A stretch of DNA of 64,000 bases, from assembly GCA_963732905.1 (NCBI GenBank), contig CAVTBM010000011.1, positions 62,001 to 126,000 of the forward strand, in the 5' to 3' direction. Positions within the stretch are counted from its first letter, which is position 1; every line of letters begins with the position of its first letter. The position numbers and the translations under genes were made by a program. Below, one piece after another: positions 9,452 through 18,589 of the stretch. Source of the stretch: DASQZK01 sp963732905. Lineage in GTDB: Bacteria; Bacteroidota; Bacteroidia; Bacteroidales; GCA-2748055. Under the pieces are notes generated by a model that was not told the origin of the DNA, did no database searches, and saw nothing but the letters and a program-made list of their open reading frames with translations.

Positions 9452-10369
9452 ATGCTAAACTTCATCATCATGCTGGAAGCGATCCATAATGCTTTTGAAA
9501 AAACGTATAGTAAACTAAGTGGCTGGATCTCTCATGCGATTGAAATGCTGCCAAATATTGTGGTAGCCGCTCTTTTATTCTTCCTTTTTATAATACTGGC
9601 CCGGCTTATCGACCGGTTTCTCAGAAAAACCCTTTCACGTTTTCTAAAAAATGAGGCCGTTAACAGCCTTATCGCATCGATCAGTTCAACAGCCATGGTG
9701 ATCCTTGGCATTTTCATCGGTCTCGATATTCTGAACCTCGACAAAACCGTTACATCCCTCCTGGCTGGAATCGGGATCGTTGGTCTGGCTTTAGGTTTTG
9801 CTTTCAAGGATGCGGCTTCAAACTTCATTTCAGGGATCTATATGGCGATTAAAAGCCCGATCAATCCGGGTGATTTGATCTCATACGAGAATGTATACGG
9901 AACGGTGAAGGAAATAGGTTTACGGGCCACCACGATCACTTCGCTGCAGGGCCAGGATATCGTTGTTCCAAACCGCCTTATCATAGAAAATATCTACACC
10001 CACTATACTGCCAACCGAAGCCGGAGAGTTGAACTGGCCATCGGCGTTTCGTACGGTGACGATCTTGAAAAGACAGAGAGCGTCACCCTTGCCGCCATTA
10101 AAAAAATCGATTACATCCTGAAGACCAAACCGGTTGATCTGTATTTTACTGACTTCGGGGATAGCGCAATCCATCTTACGGTGAGGTACTGGGTGAATTT
10201 CAGGAAAGAAACTGATTACCTCAGGGCTCTAAGCGACGGGATCAAAAATATTAAGAAAGCCTACGACGAGAACGGCATTACGATCACCTTCCCGATACGC
10301 ACCCTCGATTTTGGTATTAAAGGAGGAAAAAATCTTGCTGATATGATCAAAGAAGCAAAGGAGGAATGA
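9452..10369 (+). CDS. Small-conductance mechanosensitive channel, MscS family
   Basis: The 305-residue product matches the E. coli MscS layout and length. An N-terminal amphipathic stretch is followed by three membrane helices; the last carries the Ala/Gly-rich pore sequence (GIGIVGLALGFAFKDAASNF). The beta domain (PINPGDLI...GTVKEIGLRATTITS and VVPNRLI) and the alpha/beta C-terminal domain follow. It should open under membrane tension at hypo-osmotic shock and release solutes from the cytoplasm. The first in-frame ATG is at 9452; one at 9470 (MLEAIHNAF) is equally possible. It is convergent with the lipoprotein gene at 10387. Confidence 0.93.
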   Translation: MLNFIIMLEAIHNAFEKTYSKLSGWISHAIEMLPNIVVAALLFFLFIILARLIDRFLRKTLSRFLKNEAVNSLIASISSTAMVILGIFIGLDILNLDKTVTSLLAGIGIVGLALGFAFKDAASNFISGIYMAIKSPINPGDLISYENVYGTVKEIGLRATTITSLQGQDIVVPNRLIIENIYTHYTANRSRRVELAIGVSYGDDLEKTESVTLAAIKKIDYILKTKPVDLYFTDFGDSAIHLTVRYWVNFRKETDYLRALSDGIKNIKKAYDENGITITFPIRTLDFGIKGGKNLADMIKEAKEE

Positions 10370-10386
10370 GACAAAACCTCCCCGTC

Positions 10387-10884
10387 TTATTCCTTCAACG
10401 GGCTGATACTTTTAGCAACTTTCACCAGGAGTTTCTGATTCCGGCCGATCCATCCTGCTTTGCCGGATTCGACACTGAAAACAACAAACTTGTTTTCTCC
10501 CAGCTTTCTTTGAACCATAAAATCATTCAGGCCTGTCAGGGCTTGCCCCTCTGTCCCATCAGAAAAACGGAATACCTTCCGGGTATCCTTTACGGCGTCA
10601 CCCTTGTTCAGTGGCTCAAAACTGCCATATATCCTGATGTCAGCTGATACCGTATCTATGCCGGGTAACCGTAGGATAAAACCATCGCCGTTATCACCGG
10701 GTTCAGTTACAATCCAGTCATCGGGTATCATGGCTTTGAAACCAAAACGAAGGTTTTCAATCTTTTTAAATTTCTGGGGAGTCTCATTGAGCACCTGCGG
10801 ATGTCCCGAATCACGGTGGTTCCCGGAGTGACAACCGGTCAATAGGACCGGAACTAACAGAATAAAAAGCAGTAAGGCTTTCAT
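10387..10884 (-). CDS. Small lipoprotein of unknown function
   Basis: Starting at the ATG at 10884 the product has a typical lipoprotein signal peptide (MKALLLFILLVPVLLTGCHSG) with lipobox LTGC, so it is probably anchored in the outer membrane or the periplasmic face of the inner membrane. A longer in-frame start at 10911 would put nine charged residues before the signal and is disfavoured. The mature part of about 145 residues resembles PsbP/DUF1795-like folds in its FGFKAMIPDDWIV and GFILRLPG segments, but the match is weak. It is single and converges on the MscS gene, with 17 bases between the stops. Confidence 0.7.
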   Translation of the reverse strand: MKALLLFILLVPVLLTGCHSGNHRDSGHPQVLNETPQKFKKIENLRFGFKAMIPDDWIVTEPGDNGDGFILRLPGIDTVSADIRIYGSFEPLNKGDAVKDTRKVFRFSDGTEGQALTGLNDFMVQRKLGENKFVVFSVESGKAGWIGRNQKLLVKVAKSISPLKE

Positions 10885-11060
10885 GGTTGTGACACGATTA
10901 AATAAAACCAACCCTGATCAAAAACGGGGAAAAGCGTTCATTTCCCCGACGGAGAACTTTCCGCCTTTCAGGCTTTATTCTCCACCCCCCCGGCAGATGG
11001 CCCAACCATACTGCCGAGGCTCTAGGGGACAGAGCAAAGATACGTAAAAACCAGGGAAAC

Positions 11061-12188
11061 TTATTTTTTACCAGTACCGTTGTTGGAATCCGCCGGTTTG
11101 CCAAGCTTCGCACTGATCTTTTTTCGAAATCCTGCCATTTTCACATCCGGGTCACCAAAATGACTACTCAGGAGCACTCCGTAAGGCCTTAACCCGTCTA
11201 TATTGTCAAACAGAACCTTCAGTACGGCCATCATCGGGATGAACAGGATCATGCCGGCAATACCCCATATGATCCCACCCGTGAACAGGGCGATAAGGGC
11301 AAATAAAGGATTGAGACTGACTTTCGATCCTACGATTTTTGGGGTAAGCACATTTCCTTCAAGCATCTGAACGGAAAGATAAAGCAAAACGACCAGGACG
11401 GGCATCCAGACACTGTTATAATTGATGATGGCATACAGTGTAGGCAGCAGGCCGCCGATAAATGTGCCGATATATGGGATCACTGCAAGCAGCGCGGCAA
11501 AATAACCGAAAAGAAAGGGATAATCGAGACCGATGATCCACAGACCGGTTCCGTTGAGAGTCCCAAGTGTGAGAATAACGAGGATCAATCCGAAGAAGTA
11601 ATTCTGAGCTACTTTCTGGATGGTGCTAACGACTTTTTCAGCCTCCTGCTGTTTCCGTCCCTTAAAGTGAAGAATGATAAAGTTCTTGAAGGATCCCCGA
11701 TACAACAGAAAAAGAAAAGTGAACACGATCACCAGGGCAAGGCTGATAAAAAAATTGGTTGATAAGGTCAGCGTTTTCTCAATAATCCGTGTAGAACCCA
11801 GGATGCCTTTTGAACCCGCGCCATAGAGGTCCTTTAACTGGTACTTCCCTTTAAGAATATGTTCATTGATGAAGGTAATCCCGTTATCCAGAAGCTCACT
11901 TATATTCTTTCCAAAGCTTTTAATATTTTGGAAGAGATGGTAGAACTGGGTACCAAAAAAAAACAGAGTACCGCTAATGACAATAAGAACACCAAGGAAA
12001 ACAAGAATTATGGCGAATAACCGGGAGATTCCCAATTTTTCAAGAAAACGGGTTGCTGGGTAGAGCAGCATGGAAAGAAAAAAAGAGAATGCCAGGGGTA
12101 TAAGGATCGGACTGCCAAAATATAACATGGCTATTCCAAAGGTGATAAGGATGATCAACCGTGATATTTTATCAAGGGATAATTCCAT
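11061..12188 (-). CDS. AI-2E family (PerM/YdiK-type) transporter
   Basis: The 375-residue protein has the AI-2E family arrangement: paired N-terminal helices with GSPILIPLAFSFFLSMLLYP, a soluble loop of about 70 residues, and a C-terminal block of helices containing GLDYPFLFGYFAALLAVIPYIGTFIGG and EGNVLTPKIVGSKVSLNPLF, both family signatures. Length fits the family. Members export small molecules or ions across the inner membrane; the substrate cannot be predicted. The last residues after about 335 are a charged cytoplasmic tail. It is transcribed alone. Confidence 0.9.
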   Translation of the reverse strand: MELSLDKISRLIILITFGIAMLYFGSPILIPLAFSFFLSMLLYPATRFLEKLGISRLFAIILVFLGVLIVISGTLFFFGTQFYHLFQNIKSFGKNISELLDNGITFINEHILKGKYQLKDLYGAGSKGILGSTRIIEKTLTLSTNFFISLALVIVFTFLFLLYRGSFKNFIILHFKGRKQQEAEKVVSTIQKVAQNYFFGLILVILTLGTLNGTGLWIIGLDYPFLFGYFAALLAVIPYIGTFIGGLLPTLYAIINYNSVWMPVLVVLLYLSVQMLEGNVLTPKIVGSKVSLNPLFALIALFTGGIIWGIAGMILFIPMMAVLKVLFDNIDGLRPYGVLLSSHFGDPDVKMAGFRKKISAKLGKPADSNNGTGKK

Positions 12189-12429
12189 CAGATGGGGTTT
12201 AAAGACTTTCTGATCAAAAAGAACACCAGATTATACTGAAGCCTGAAGATGCTGTAGACCGTTCAAAGGAATGGTCACAGCGTGTATATTGTTCTACATA
12301 TCCCGATTTTGGCTAGTGAATATTATTCTACAACACCATCCTGTATCAGGCTCCAGACGTGGCTTCAGGTTTATGGCAGGGTTTTTTCACTAATTGGGTC
12401 AAATGTTTAACCTTTAAAATCATAAAACC

Positions 12430-12741
12430 ATGGGAAAAGCTTCAAATACAATTGCAGGCTTTCTGATTGGAGCTGCAGCCGGAGCTGTTGCCGGTATCTT
12501 ATTCGCGCCCGACAAAGGGCTTAAAACCCGGAAAAAAATCCAGAAAAAAGCCAAAAAATTCAGCGATGAAATGCAGGGTAACCTCAACGATCAGGTTGAT
12601 AATCTGAAAGAATACATCAATGATTTTGTGGGTGACGTGAAGGAAAAGTTTGAGAAACTTGAAGATGATGTAAAATCCAAAATTAAAGATAAAGCCGCAC
12701 ATGCAGCAGGCAAGGCTGAGGAAAAAGTCAAAGAAGCCTGA
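12430..12741 (+). CDS. YtxH domain-containing protein
   Basis: A 103-residue protein with one N-terminal glycine/alanine-rich membrane helix (TIAGFLIGAAAGAVAGILFAPDKG) followed by a Lys/Glu-rich amphipathic coiled-coil tail, the standard YtxH (general stress protein) layout. It heads a three-gene run with the holin-like and small basic proteins (gaps 53 bases, then overlap). Such clusters are often part of envelope or general stress responses, which is family knowledge rather than something visible here. Confidence 0.88.
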   Translation: MGKASNTIAGFLIGAAAGAVAGILFAPDKGLKTRKKIQKKAKKFSDEMQGNLNDQVDNLKEYINDFVGDVKEKFEKLEDDVKSKIKDKAAHAAGKAEEKVKEA

Positions 12742-12794
12742 GCCGGGGAATCTTTTTTGAGGTCAGTAAAATTTGAAAATCAAATTCCTGTCTA

Positions 12795-13166
12795 ATGGAA
12801 AAAAATCCACTGTCGGAAAATCTCACTGAAATCACAGCTGCTGTAAAAAGTTACATCAACGCCAGGATCGATCTGCTAAAGCTCACGTTACTGCAGAAAA
12901 TAACCAAAGCAGGAACTTTTATGCTGACGTTCGTATCTGTCCTGGTCTCTCTTTTCTCTGTTATGATCTTTTTAATGTTCGCTTTCAGCTTCTGGTACGG
13001 ACAAAAAACAGGAAACCTGGCGCAGGGATTTCTTATCTCGGCCGGCATTTTCCTTATCCTCCTGGTTCTGATCTACCTTTTAAGAAGAGTGATATTTTCA
13101 AATACCCTGGTCAAAATTTTCTCTAACATCCTCTTTTCTGACGAGGACCAAAAGCCCGGAACATGA
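12795..13166 (+). CDS. Phage-holin-like superfamily (DUF1469-type) membrane protein
   Basis: The 123-residue product has an amphipathic N-terminal helix with YINARIDLLKLTLLQKITK, then two hydrophobic helices around residues 38-62 and 75-97 and a charged tail, as in the holin-III-like family of house-keeping membrane proteins. No phage genes surround it, so the holin name describes only the fold. It sits between the YtxH gene and a small basic protein whose ATG overlaps its stop, so the three are probably co-transcribed. Confidence 0.8.
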   Translation: MEKNPLSENLTEITAAVKSYINARIDLLKLTLLQKITKAGTFMLTFVSVLVSLFSVMIFLMFAFSFWYGQKTGNLAQGFLISAGIFLILLVLIYLLRRVIFSNTLVKIFSNILFSDEDQKPGT

Positions 13167-13390
13167 TGCCCAACAGAATAGATCACCGCGAGTTAAAGAC
13201 AGTGACTGACGTAAGGATCGTAAAGGAGAGAATCCGTTACGAAGTGGCTATCAGCGAAAAGGCATTGACTTCCTCTGTCGCCGGACTGGGCGTTTCTCTC
13301 GGCAGGACGCTGAAGTCAACTGCGTACAGTATGGGCATTAAATTGGCTTATGCTGTGGTTATCCGTCTGCTTCAGCGACGGCGAAAGTGA
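13163..13390 (+). CDS. Small basic protein, third gene of the YtxH cluster
   Basis: A 75-residue protein rich in Arg and Lys whose ATG overlaps the stop of the upstream gene (ATGA). The C-terminal half (SSVAGLGVSLGRTLKSTAYSMGIKLAYAVVIRLLQRR) could be an amphipathic or membrane-associated helix. I do not recognise a family. The translational overlap and conserved-looking position argue that it is a real gene working with the YtxH and holin-like proteins at the membrane. Confidence 0.65.
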   Translation: MMPNRIDHRELKTVTDVRIVKERIRYEVAISEKALTSSVAGLGVSLGRTLKSTAYSMGIKLAYAVVIRLLQRRRK

Positions 13391-13665
13391 CGGTTTCTTC
13401 ATAACGTGGTCAGGCAACACAACCCTCATTTCAAATCAAAGAGACCATATATCCTTCTTTTATTTAAACGGCCGGCCCGTTGGACCTGCGGAGACGTTGT
13501 CATGTAGATATACACGCCTCCGCCTGCCCCAGTAATACCCTGACTCATCCTGGATCTGACGCACCGGGTAACCGGAATCATCCGCCGGTTGATCGCTGAG
13601 AGACAGGACTGCCTGCCCGTCTCGGAACTTTGCAATGGTCCATCCCCTTATACCGACCCAAATAT
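13391..13665. other. Non-coding stretch between the YtxH cluster and its terminator
   Basis: Short frames exist on both strands, but the minus-strand ones start inside the terminator at 13666-13709 and show no domain. Nothing else is recognised. The whole gap to the next gene is 360 bases. Confidence 0.4.
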
Positions 13666-13709
13666 AAAAAAGCCGGACCCTTTTCAATCGAAAAGTGTCC
13701 AGCCTTTTT
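13666..13709. terminator. Bidirectional intrinsic terminator
   Basis: An inverted repeat pairs AAAAAGCCGGACCCTTTT with AAAAGTGTCCAGCCTTTTT around a 6-base loop, with A-rich and T-rich flanks on either side. It lies between the convergent YtxH cluster and the ECF sigma gene and can serve both. Confidence 0.8.
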
Positions 13710-13750
13710 CCTAAATTGCCTGGAAGAGAGTCTATGACCAGAATGGCTCC

Positions 13751-14242
13751 TTAGTATGATTGGCGGAAATCTTTGAGTTTTTTCCTTGCCATGAAGATCC
13801 TGCTTTTCACGGTACCAAGCTTGAGGTGCATGATGTCGGCAATCTCTTCATATTTATAACCGCTTATGTAAAGCTGCAGAGGATAACGGAATTTATATTC
13901 CAGGTCGTTGACCAGGCCGTCGATTTCCTTAATCGACATCCAGCTTTCGGTGTCCATCTTTACCGAAAAAAGAGTATCGTTTGCTTTGACAAGTTCATCA
14001 TAACGCTGACCCTGTCTTTTTTTCTTCCGGTAGAGATTGATATACGTGTTTTTGGTGATGGTAAAGATCCATGCCTTGAAATTGCTGTAGTCACGGTACT
14101 TATCCCGGTTTTTTAATGCTTTGAGATAAGTATCCTGCATGAGGTCTTCAGCATCCTGTGCATTAGAAGTAAGGGTAAGAGCAAAGCCTCTGAGCTGATT
14201 ATTCAGGCTCATCAACTGGTTGTTAAATTCCATGTACGTCAT
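13751..14242 (-). CDS. ECF-type RNA polymerase sigma factor
   Basis: A 163-residue sigma-70 family protein with only regions 2 and 4. Region 2 has DAEDLMQDTYLKALKNRDKY and FKAWIFTITKNTYINLYRKKK (2.3/2.4, -10 recognition). Region 4 has YPLQLYISGYKYEEIADIMHLKLGTVKSRIFMARKKL, a typical HTH. The length is normal for ECF factors. No anti-sigma gene lies beside it, because the downstream neighbour is the terminator. The start MTYMEF at 14242 is used; an internal Met four codons later is also possible. Confidence 0.93.
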   Translation of the reverse strand: MTYMEFNNQLMSLNNQLRGFALTLTSNAQDAEDLMQDTYLKALKNRDKYRDYSNFKAWIFTITKNTYINLYRKKKRQGQRYDELVKANDTLFSVKMDTESWMSIKEIDGLVNDLEYKFRYPLQLYISGYKYEEIADIMHLKLGTVKSRIFMARKKLKDFRQSY

Positions 14243-14759
14243 ATCCTGATTTTTTTTGGGTTGTTACGGTTTAGTATTATTCATATTGTATACCAAGCTC
14301 GCCGGCTAAAACGGATCCGGGCTGACAGTATTAACACTTATGTCAGGTTTTCAATGCATTATGAAAAATGTCGGGATAACTTCCAGCTGGAAAAAGGGTT
14401 CCTGTGCCATAATCCAGATCTTCAGGATGACCTATTTATGTTGAGAATTATCTACAACATGCAACAATTCGTCTACAACACCTCTACAGGTTGTCTCTCC
14501 GGGGAGGGCAGTACCTGCGGAGAAAAAAAATACTGTAAAACCGGACGAGATTATAGCGGATCGCTGTTGAAGAGGGTATGGTCAGAGCATTTATTCTGGT
14601 TGCGGAATCGTCACTCGCGATCATCCGGCCTTCTGCCACGAGGCATTACTGAATGCAGGAATGAACAAAAGTGAGTTCTTTGGAGTTTCAGGCATTAAGG
14701 ATTATAATAATCAGTCTTCTTCCTTTTAGAGCTAAACCCGAATCACTATAACCCGACGT
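14243..14759. other. 517-base region without a supported gene
   Basis: This lies between the divergent sigma-factor and Mla operon genes and probably holds both promoters. A frame from about 14579 to 14729 reads plausibly (FCHEALLNAGMNKSEFFGVSG) but has stop codons just upstream and no start; it may be a relic. A 137-codon frame from 14261 has no domain and is not supported. Confidence 0.4.
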
Positions 14760-15536
14760 ATGGACATTTTTTCAAACAGGCTGATCAGGGAGCTATACGA
14801 GTTCTTCATGGACCTCGGCAAATTCAGCGCGTTCATACACAACACTTTCAGGAATTTTTTTAAGCCACCTTTTGAGCACCGGGAGTTGATGATACAATGC
14901 TACAATGTAGGCTACAAATCGATCCCGCTCATAGGTCTAACAGCATTAATCATGGGCCTCGTTCTGACTTTGCAGACCAGGCCGGTACTGGTTGATTTTG
15001 GAGCACAATCTGTATTGCCCGGCATGATCTCCCTTTCCATTATCAGGGAAATCGGGCCTGTGATCACGGCTTTGCTTGCGGCAGGTAAGATCAGTTCGGG
15101 GTTTGGAGCCGAAATCGCCTCGATGCGCATTACCGAACAAATAGATGCCATGGAGGTCTCCGGCACCAACCCGATAAAATATATCGTCGTTTCAAGGGTG
15201 CTGGCTACAACATTAATGCTGCCTGTGCTGGCTATTTTTGCTGATTTTGTCGGAATATATGGATCCTATATTGCTATCAACTTCAGCGGAAATATCAGCC
15301 TGCAATTATTTACCGACCAGGCAATCAATGTGTTATCATTTGAAGATATTGTTCCGGCCTTTATAAAAACCTTTGTGTTCGGATTTTTCATTGGGATCAT
15401 CGGTTGTTATAAAGGCTATTATGCCGACAAGGGAACAGAGTCTGTGGGGACTGCGGCCAATACAGCCGTAGTTGTTGCCTCACTCTCCATATTCATTATC
15501 GACCTTTTCGCTGTACAGATCACGGAACTCTTTTAA
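14760..15536 (+). CDS. mlaE: MlaE-type ABC transporter permease
   Basis: The 258-residue inner-membrane protein has the MlaE/YrbE signature features: GLTALIMGLVLTLQ, the conserved coupling region FGAEIASMRITEQIDAMEVSG, then further membrane helices. E. coli MlaE has 260 residues. It heads a three-gene operon with the ATPase (gap 7 bases) and the MCE substrate-binding protein (gap 36 bases). In this family the permease moves phospholipid between the inner membrane and the periplasmic shuttle to keep the outer membrane asymmetric. No MlaB or MlaC gene is present here, which is usual for Bacteroidota. Confidence 0.93.
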   Translation: MDIFSNRLIRELYEFFMDLGKFSAFIHNTFRNFFKPPFEHRELMIQCYNVGYKSIPLIGLTALIMGLVLTLQTRPVLVDFGAQSVLPGMISLSIIREIGPVITALLAAGKISSGFGAEIASMRITEQIDAMEVSGTNPIKYIVVSRVLATTLMLPVLAIFADFVGIYGSYIAINFSGNISLQLFTDQAINVLSFEDIVPAFIKTFVFGFFIGIIGCYKGYYADKGTESVGTAANTAVVVASLSIFIIDLFAVQITELF

Positions 15537-15543
15537 CGGCCGT

Positions 15544-16272
15544 ATGGAAAAGATGATTGAAATATCAGGACTGAAGAAACGGTTTGGCGCACTGGAGGTG
15601 CTTAAGAATATCGACCTGGTGCTTGACAAAGGGGATAACCTGGCCATCCTGGGCAGGTCGGGCATCGGAAAATCGGTACTGACGAAATGTATAGTGGGGC
15701 TGATCGAACCCGATGAAGGCAAGATCCGTGTTCTCGGAAGAGACATTACCAATATGGAATATGATGAACTCAACGAGTTGCGTACCCGGATCGGTTACCT
15801 GTTCCAGAGCGGTGCATTGTACGATTCAATGTCGGTTCGTGAAAACCTCTCTTTTCCCTTACGGAAAAAACACGGCATCTTCACGAAGGCCGAACTGAAG
15901 GACCTTATAGCAGAGGTCCTCGAAAGTGTCGGACTTCTTGAGGCTATCGATAAGATGCCGGCGGAATTGTCGGGAGGTATGAGGAAAAGGATCGCCCTGG
16001 CAAGAACGCTGATCATGCGACCGGAAATCATCTTTTATGATGAGCCCACCACCGGACTCGATCCGGTTACCTCCGGAGAAATCAGTGACCTTATCGTGTA
16101 TATCCGTGAGAAATATCAGACCGCCTCCATCATCGTCACCCACGATATGAAATGCGCCCGGATCACTTCTTCTTATCTTAAGCTACTTGAAGATGGCATT
16201 TTTTATGCTGAAGGCACATACGATGAGATGGCTTCAAACCAGGACCCCAAGGTCAGCTCTTTTTTTCGTTAA
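15544..16272 (+). CDS. mlaF: MlaF-type ABC transporter ATP-binding protein
   Basis: The start at 15544 (MEKMIEISGLKKRFG) follows the permease stop by 7 bases and begins just before the first beta strand; a longer frame reaches back into the permease gene and is rejected. The 242-residue protein has Walker A GRSGIGKS, the Q-loop near YLFQSGALYDSM, the ABC signature LSGGMRKR, Walker B IIFYDEPTTGLDP and the switch His in VTHDM. GALYDSM after the Q-loop is typical of MlaF. It powers the lipid transporter with its operon partners. Confidence 0.94.
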   Translation: MEKMIEISGLKKRFGALEVLKNIDLVLDKGDNLAILGRSGIGKSVLTKCIVGLIEPDEGKIRVLGRDITNMEYDELNELRTRIGYLFQSGALYDSMSVRENLSFPLRKKHGIFTKAELKDLIAEVLESVGLLEAIDKMPAELSGGMRKRIALARTLIMRPEIIFYDEPTTGLDPVTSGEISDLIVYIREKYQTASIIVTHDMKCARITSSYLKLLEDGIFYAEGTYDEMASNQDPKVSSFFR

Positions 16273-16308
16273 GACGATGTTACTCTAAAACGAACAAATT
16301 TATGCTCA

Positions 16309-17274
16309 ATGCAAAAAGATACTTCACAAAAAGCTAAACTCGGCATTTTCATAGCCATCATCCTTGTGGCCTTCTTCTTCGCCATTTATTACGTCGGAAA
16401 GAACAGGAATTTCTTCCATGAGGTTACGAAAATCTATACCGTCTTTTCTGATATCAAAGGGCTCGGACGGGGAGGTAATGTGAGGTTTTCCGGAATCAAC
16501 GTGGGGACAGTCTCAGGGATCAGTATTAAAAATGATACCACTGTCACAGTAGAAATTTCCATCCAGACCGACTACACCAAATTCATCAAGGAGGATTCCA
16601 GAGTAGAGATCTCCAATGACGGGCTCATGGGCAATAAGATTCTGGTCATCCACCATGGTTCAGCTGATTCTCCTTCGGTAAAGGAATACGAAACGCTCAG
16701 TTCGGTCAAGACCATCAACATCGAGGATATTGTCAATGAAGCCACCAAGATCATCAGTAATGCCCGTGATGCCACCGCTATATTGCTGGAGGTCAGTAAT
16801 CAGCTGAAGAACGGGAAGGGCGACCTGGGCAGACTGATCTATGATACCTCCCTTACTCATAATCTCAGGAGTACATTGGACCAGATGCTTTCAGCCACCC
16901 GGGATGCGAAGAATATTACCAATCATATCCGAAACGGGGAAGGTGATCTGGGAAGCCTCATTTACAGCGATACCCTCACAAACAGTCTGCAAACTTCGTT
17001 CAAGGAGCTGTCACAGGCTTCGGAGAATGTCCGGAAGATCACCCGGAGTCTGGATACCGCCGCCATCAGGATAAACGAAGGGAATGGAATCCTCCACACC
17101 CTGATCTACGACTCAACGTTTATTCAGCATGCCGATTCAACCCTTACCAACGTTAACGAAAGCATCGATGAGATCACAAAGACCTTCACTGCCATCAAAA
17201 ACAGCTGGATCATCAATCTTTTCAAGGGAAAGAAGAAGGAGGGGAAAGAGAAAAAAACGAGCGGCGAGGAGTAA
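16309..17274 (+). CDS. mlaD: MlaD/MCE-domain lipid transport protein
   Basis: A 321-residue protein with one N-terminal membrane helix (LGIFIAIILVAFFFAIYYVG) and an MCE domain at about residues 35-115 (FSDIKGLGRGGNVRFSGINVG, then DGLMGNKILVI). The rest is helical, with two similar segments LKNGKGDLGRLIYDTSLT and IRNGEGDLGSLIYSDTLT and a third GNGILHTLIYDSTF; these repeats are common in MlaD-like proteins of Bacteroidota and may form a periplasmic channel or coiled-coil extension. It is the last gene of the mlaE-mlaF-mlaD operon. The tail is Lys/Glu-rich. Confidence 0.92.
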   Translation: MQKDTSQKAKLGIFIAIILVAFFFAIYYVGKNRNFFHEVTKIYTVFSDIKGLGRGGNVRFSGINVGTVSGISIKNDTTVTVEISIQTDYTKFIKEDSRVEISNDGLMGNKILVIHHGSADSPSVKEYETLSSVKTINIEDIVNEATKIISNARDATAILLEVSNQLKNGKGDLGRLIYDTSLTHNLRSTLDQMLSATRDAKNITNHIRNGEGDLGSLIYSDTLTNSLQTSFKELSQASENVRKITRSLDTAAIRINEGNGILHTLIYDSTFIQHADSTLTNVNESIDEITKTFTAIKNSWIINLFKGKKKEGKEKKTSGEE

Positions 17275-17631
17275 GAAGACGGATGGCAGGAACGGTAACA
17301 GGTATAAATTCTTAAAATTCAGAACCGATCGGGTAGTAATGGATATTCAGCGCCTGATGGGTGCAAAACACTTTCCGGTAACGACCTGTTAAGGGGGATA
17401 TTCAATTTTATGAATGAGAGACTGAATATTACCCGGTTACATCTTATCATACTCATTTTTCACTTTTACGGATTTCATGTAAATGATTTGTTCGTTACAG
17501 ACTTTGTGACAAATGGGATCACCTGGTTTCCCTTTTCATCTCCCCTCTACCAATCTTTGGCACGTCTTTTTCAATGCTTTTTATATTCCGCCGAATCAAG
17601 TCAGGTATGAACAAGAAACAAGTAAAATCAA
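17275..17631. other. 357-base gap after the Mla operon
   Basis: No domain-bearing frame is present. A 66-codon frame at 17410-17610 has unusual composition and no start context, so it is not supported. No obvious terminator hairpin is seen. Confidence 0.35.
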
Positions 17632-18129
17632 ATGAATTTATCTCTGATTAAAAGCGGAGTCATCACAACCTTAATCCTATTAATTATGGCAGCCACCGTC
17701 AGTGCCCAGCGGGACTATGAGACAGGGATAGGCTTCCGGGCCGGGGTGTCTTCCGGTTTAACGGTGAAACACTTCATGACGGAGCGTAAAGCCTGGGAGG
17801 CGATCCTTTCAACCCGGTGGGAAGGTTTTCTTCTGACAGGGCTGTATGAGCTGCACCAGGATGTCTTCAACACGACCAACTTCAATTTCTTTTACGGTGT
17901 TGGAGGTCATATTGGCGAGTGGCCGGGAGATATTCCGCATCATCCGTGGTTTGGTGATAAAAATTCCCACCTGGCGATCGGCATCGATGGCATCATCGGT
18001 CTTGAGTATACGTTCGATGAAATACCATTCAGTATCTCACTCGACTGGAAACCGACATTCAATATTGCTGAACATGCGGCCTTCCTGGCCGATGAAGCCG
18101 GGCTGTCTATAAGGTATGTCATTAAATAA
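17632..18129 (+). CDS. Small secreted outer-membrane beta-barrel-like protein
   Basis: The 165-residue product begins with a signal peptide ending in TVSAQ (residues 1-25). The mature part has alternating hydrophobic/polar strands, several starting or ending in aromatic residues (FNFFYGVGGHIG, FSISLDWKPTFNI, GLSIRYVIK), and ends in a hydrophobic strand, as small outer-membrane barrels do. GFRAGVSSGLTVKHF recalls the first strand of OmpW/porin-like barrels. The precise family is not certain. The next gene starts 6 bases after the stop, so the two are probably co-transcribed. Confidence 0.7.
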   Translation: MNLSLIKSGVITTLILLIMAATVSAQRDYETGIGFRAGVSSGLTVKHFMTERKAWEAILSTRWEGFLLTGLYELHQDVFNTTNFNFFYGVGGHIGEWPGDIPHHPWFGDKNSHLAIGIDGIIGLEYTFDEIPFSISLDWKPTFNIAEHAAFLADEAGLSIRYVIK

Positions 18130-18135
18130 ACATAT

Positions 18136-18579
18136 ATGAAAGCACTCATCCCGATAGTGGTTATTCTTTCCGTGGCCTTTTCATCTGTACAACCCGATAA
18201 GCGGTTTAAACTCAAGCACGATGAAGACAACGTAAAAGTGTATTATCGATGGAAGAATCATTCCAATCCCGGCGGTAAAGCCGAAAAAACATTGGTACTG
18301 TACCTGGCTAATGAAAACGATTACCGGGTACAGGTGCGATTTTGCATCGATATATACAAAAGCGCCTTTCTATCCTCAAGCAGCGACACTCTGACCTACT
18401 GTATACCACCTGATTATAGAATTACAGGCAATTTTCGTCACCTGGAATTTTCGCTGGAAGGGACAGCCCTTGATACAACCGGTAACGATGAGGGCACAGA
18501 CTGGGAAATAAACGATTTCAGTGTGGTAAAAAATGACACCTGTGTTACCAGTACCAACTGGCGGAACGCCGACAAATAA
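18136..18579 (+). CDS. Small secreted protein of unknown function
   Basis: A 147-residue protein with an N-terminal signal peptide (MKALIPIVVILSVAFSSVQP) and a beta-rich mature part containing the repeated pattern VYYRWKN...TLVLYLANEN...VQVRFCIDIYK. Three cysteines are present in the mature chain. I do not recognise the family. It starts 6 bases after the barrel-like gene and may be a periplasmic or surface partner of it. Confidence 0.6.
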   Translation: MKALIPIVVILSVAFSSVQPDKRFKLKHDEDNVKVYYRWKNHSNPGGKAEKTLVLYLANENDYRVQVRFCIDIYKSAFLSSSSDTLTYCIPPDYRITGNFRHLEFSLEGTALDTTGNDEGTDWEINDFSVVKNDTCVTSTNWRNADK

Positions 18580-18589
18580 TTCTTGAAGA

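Noticed and set aside
12795..13166. Prophage suggested by a holin-like gene
   Set aside because: No other phage genes nearby; this holin-like family is common in bacterial chromosomes beside YtxH proteins.
13460..13687. Two minus-strand frames of about 70 codons
   Set aside because: Their starts fall in or next to the terminator stem at 13666-13709, and no domain or neighbour supports them.
14261..14674. 137-codon + strand frame
   Set aside because: Low-complexity, no domain, and it overlaps the expected divergent promoter region of the sigma factor and Mla operon.
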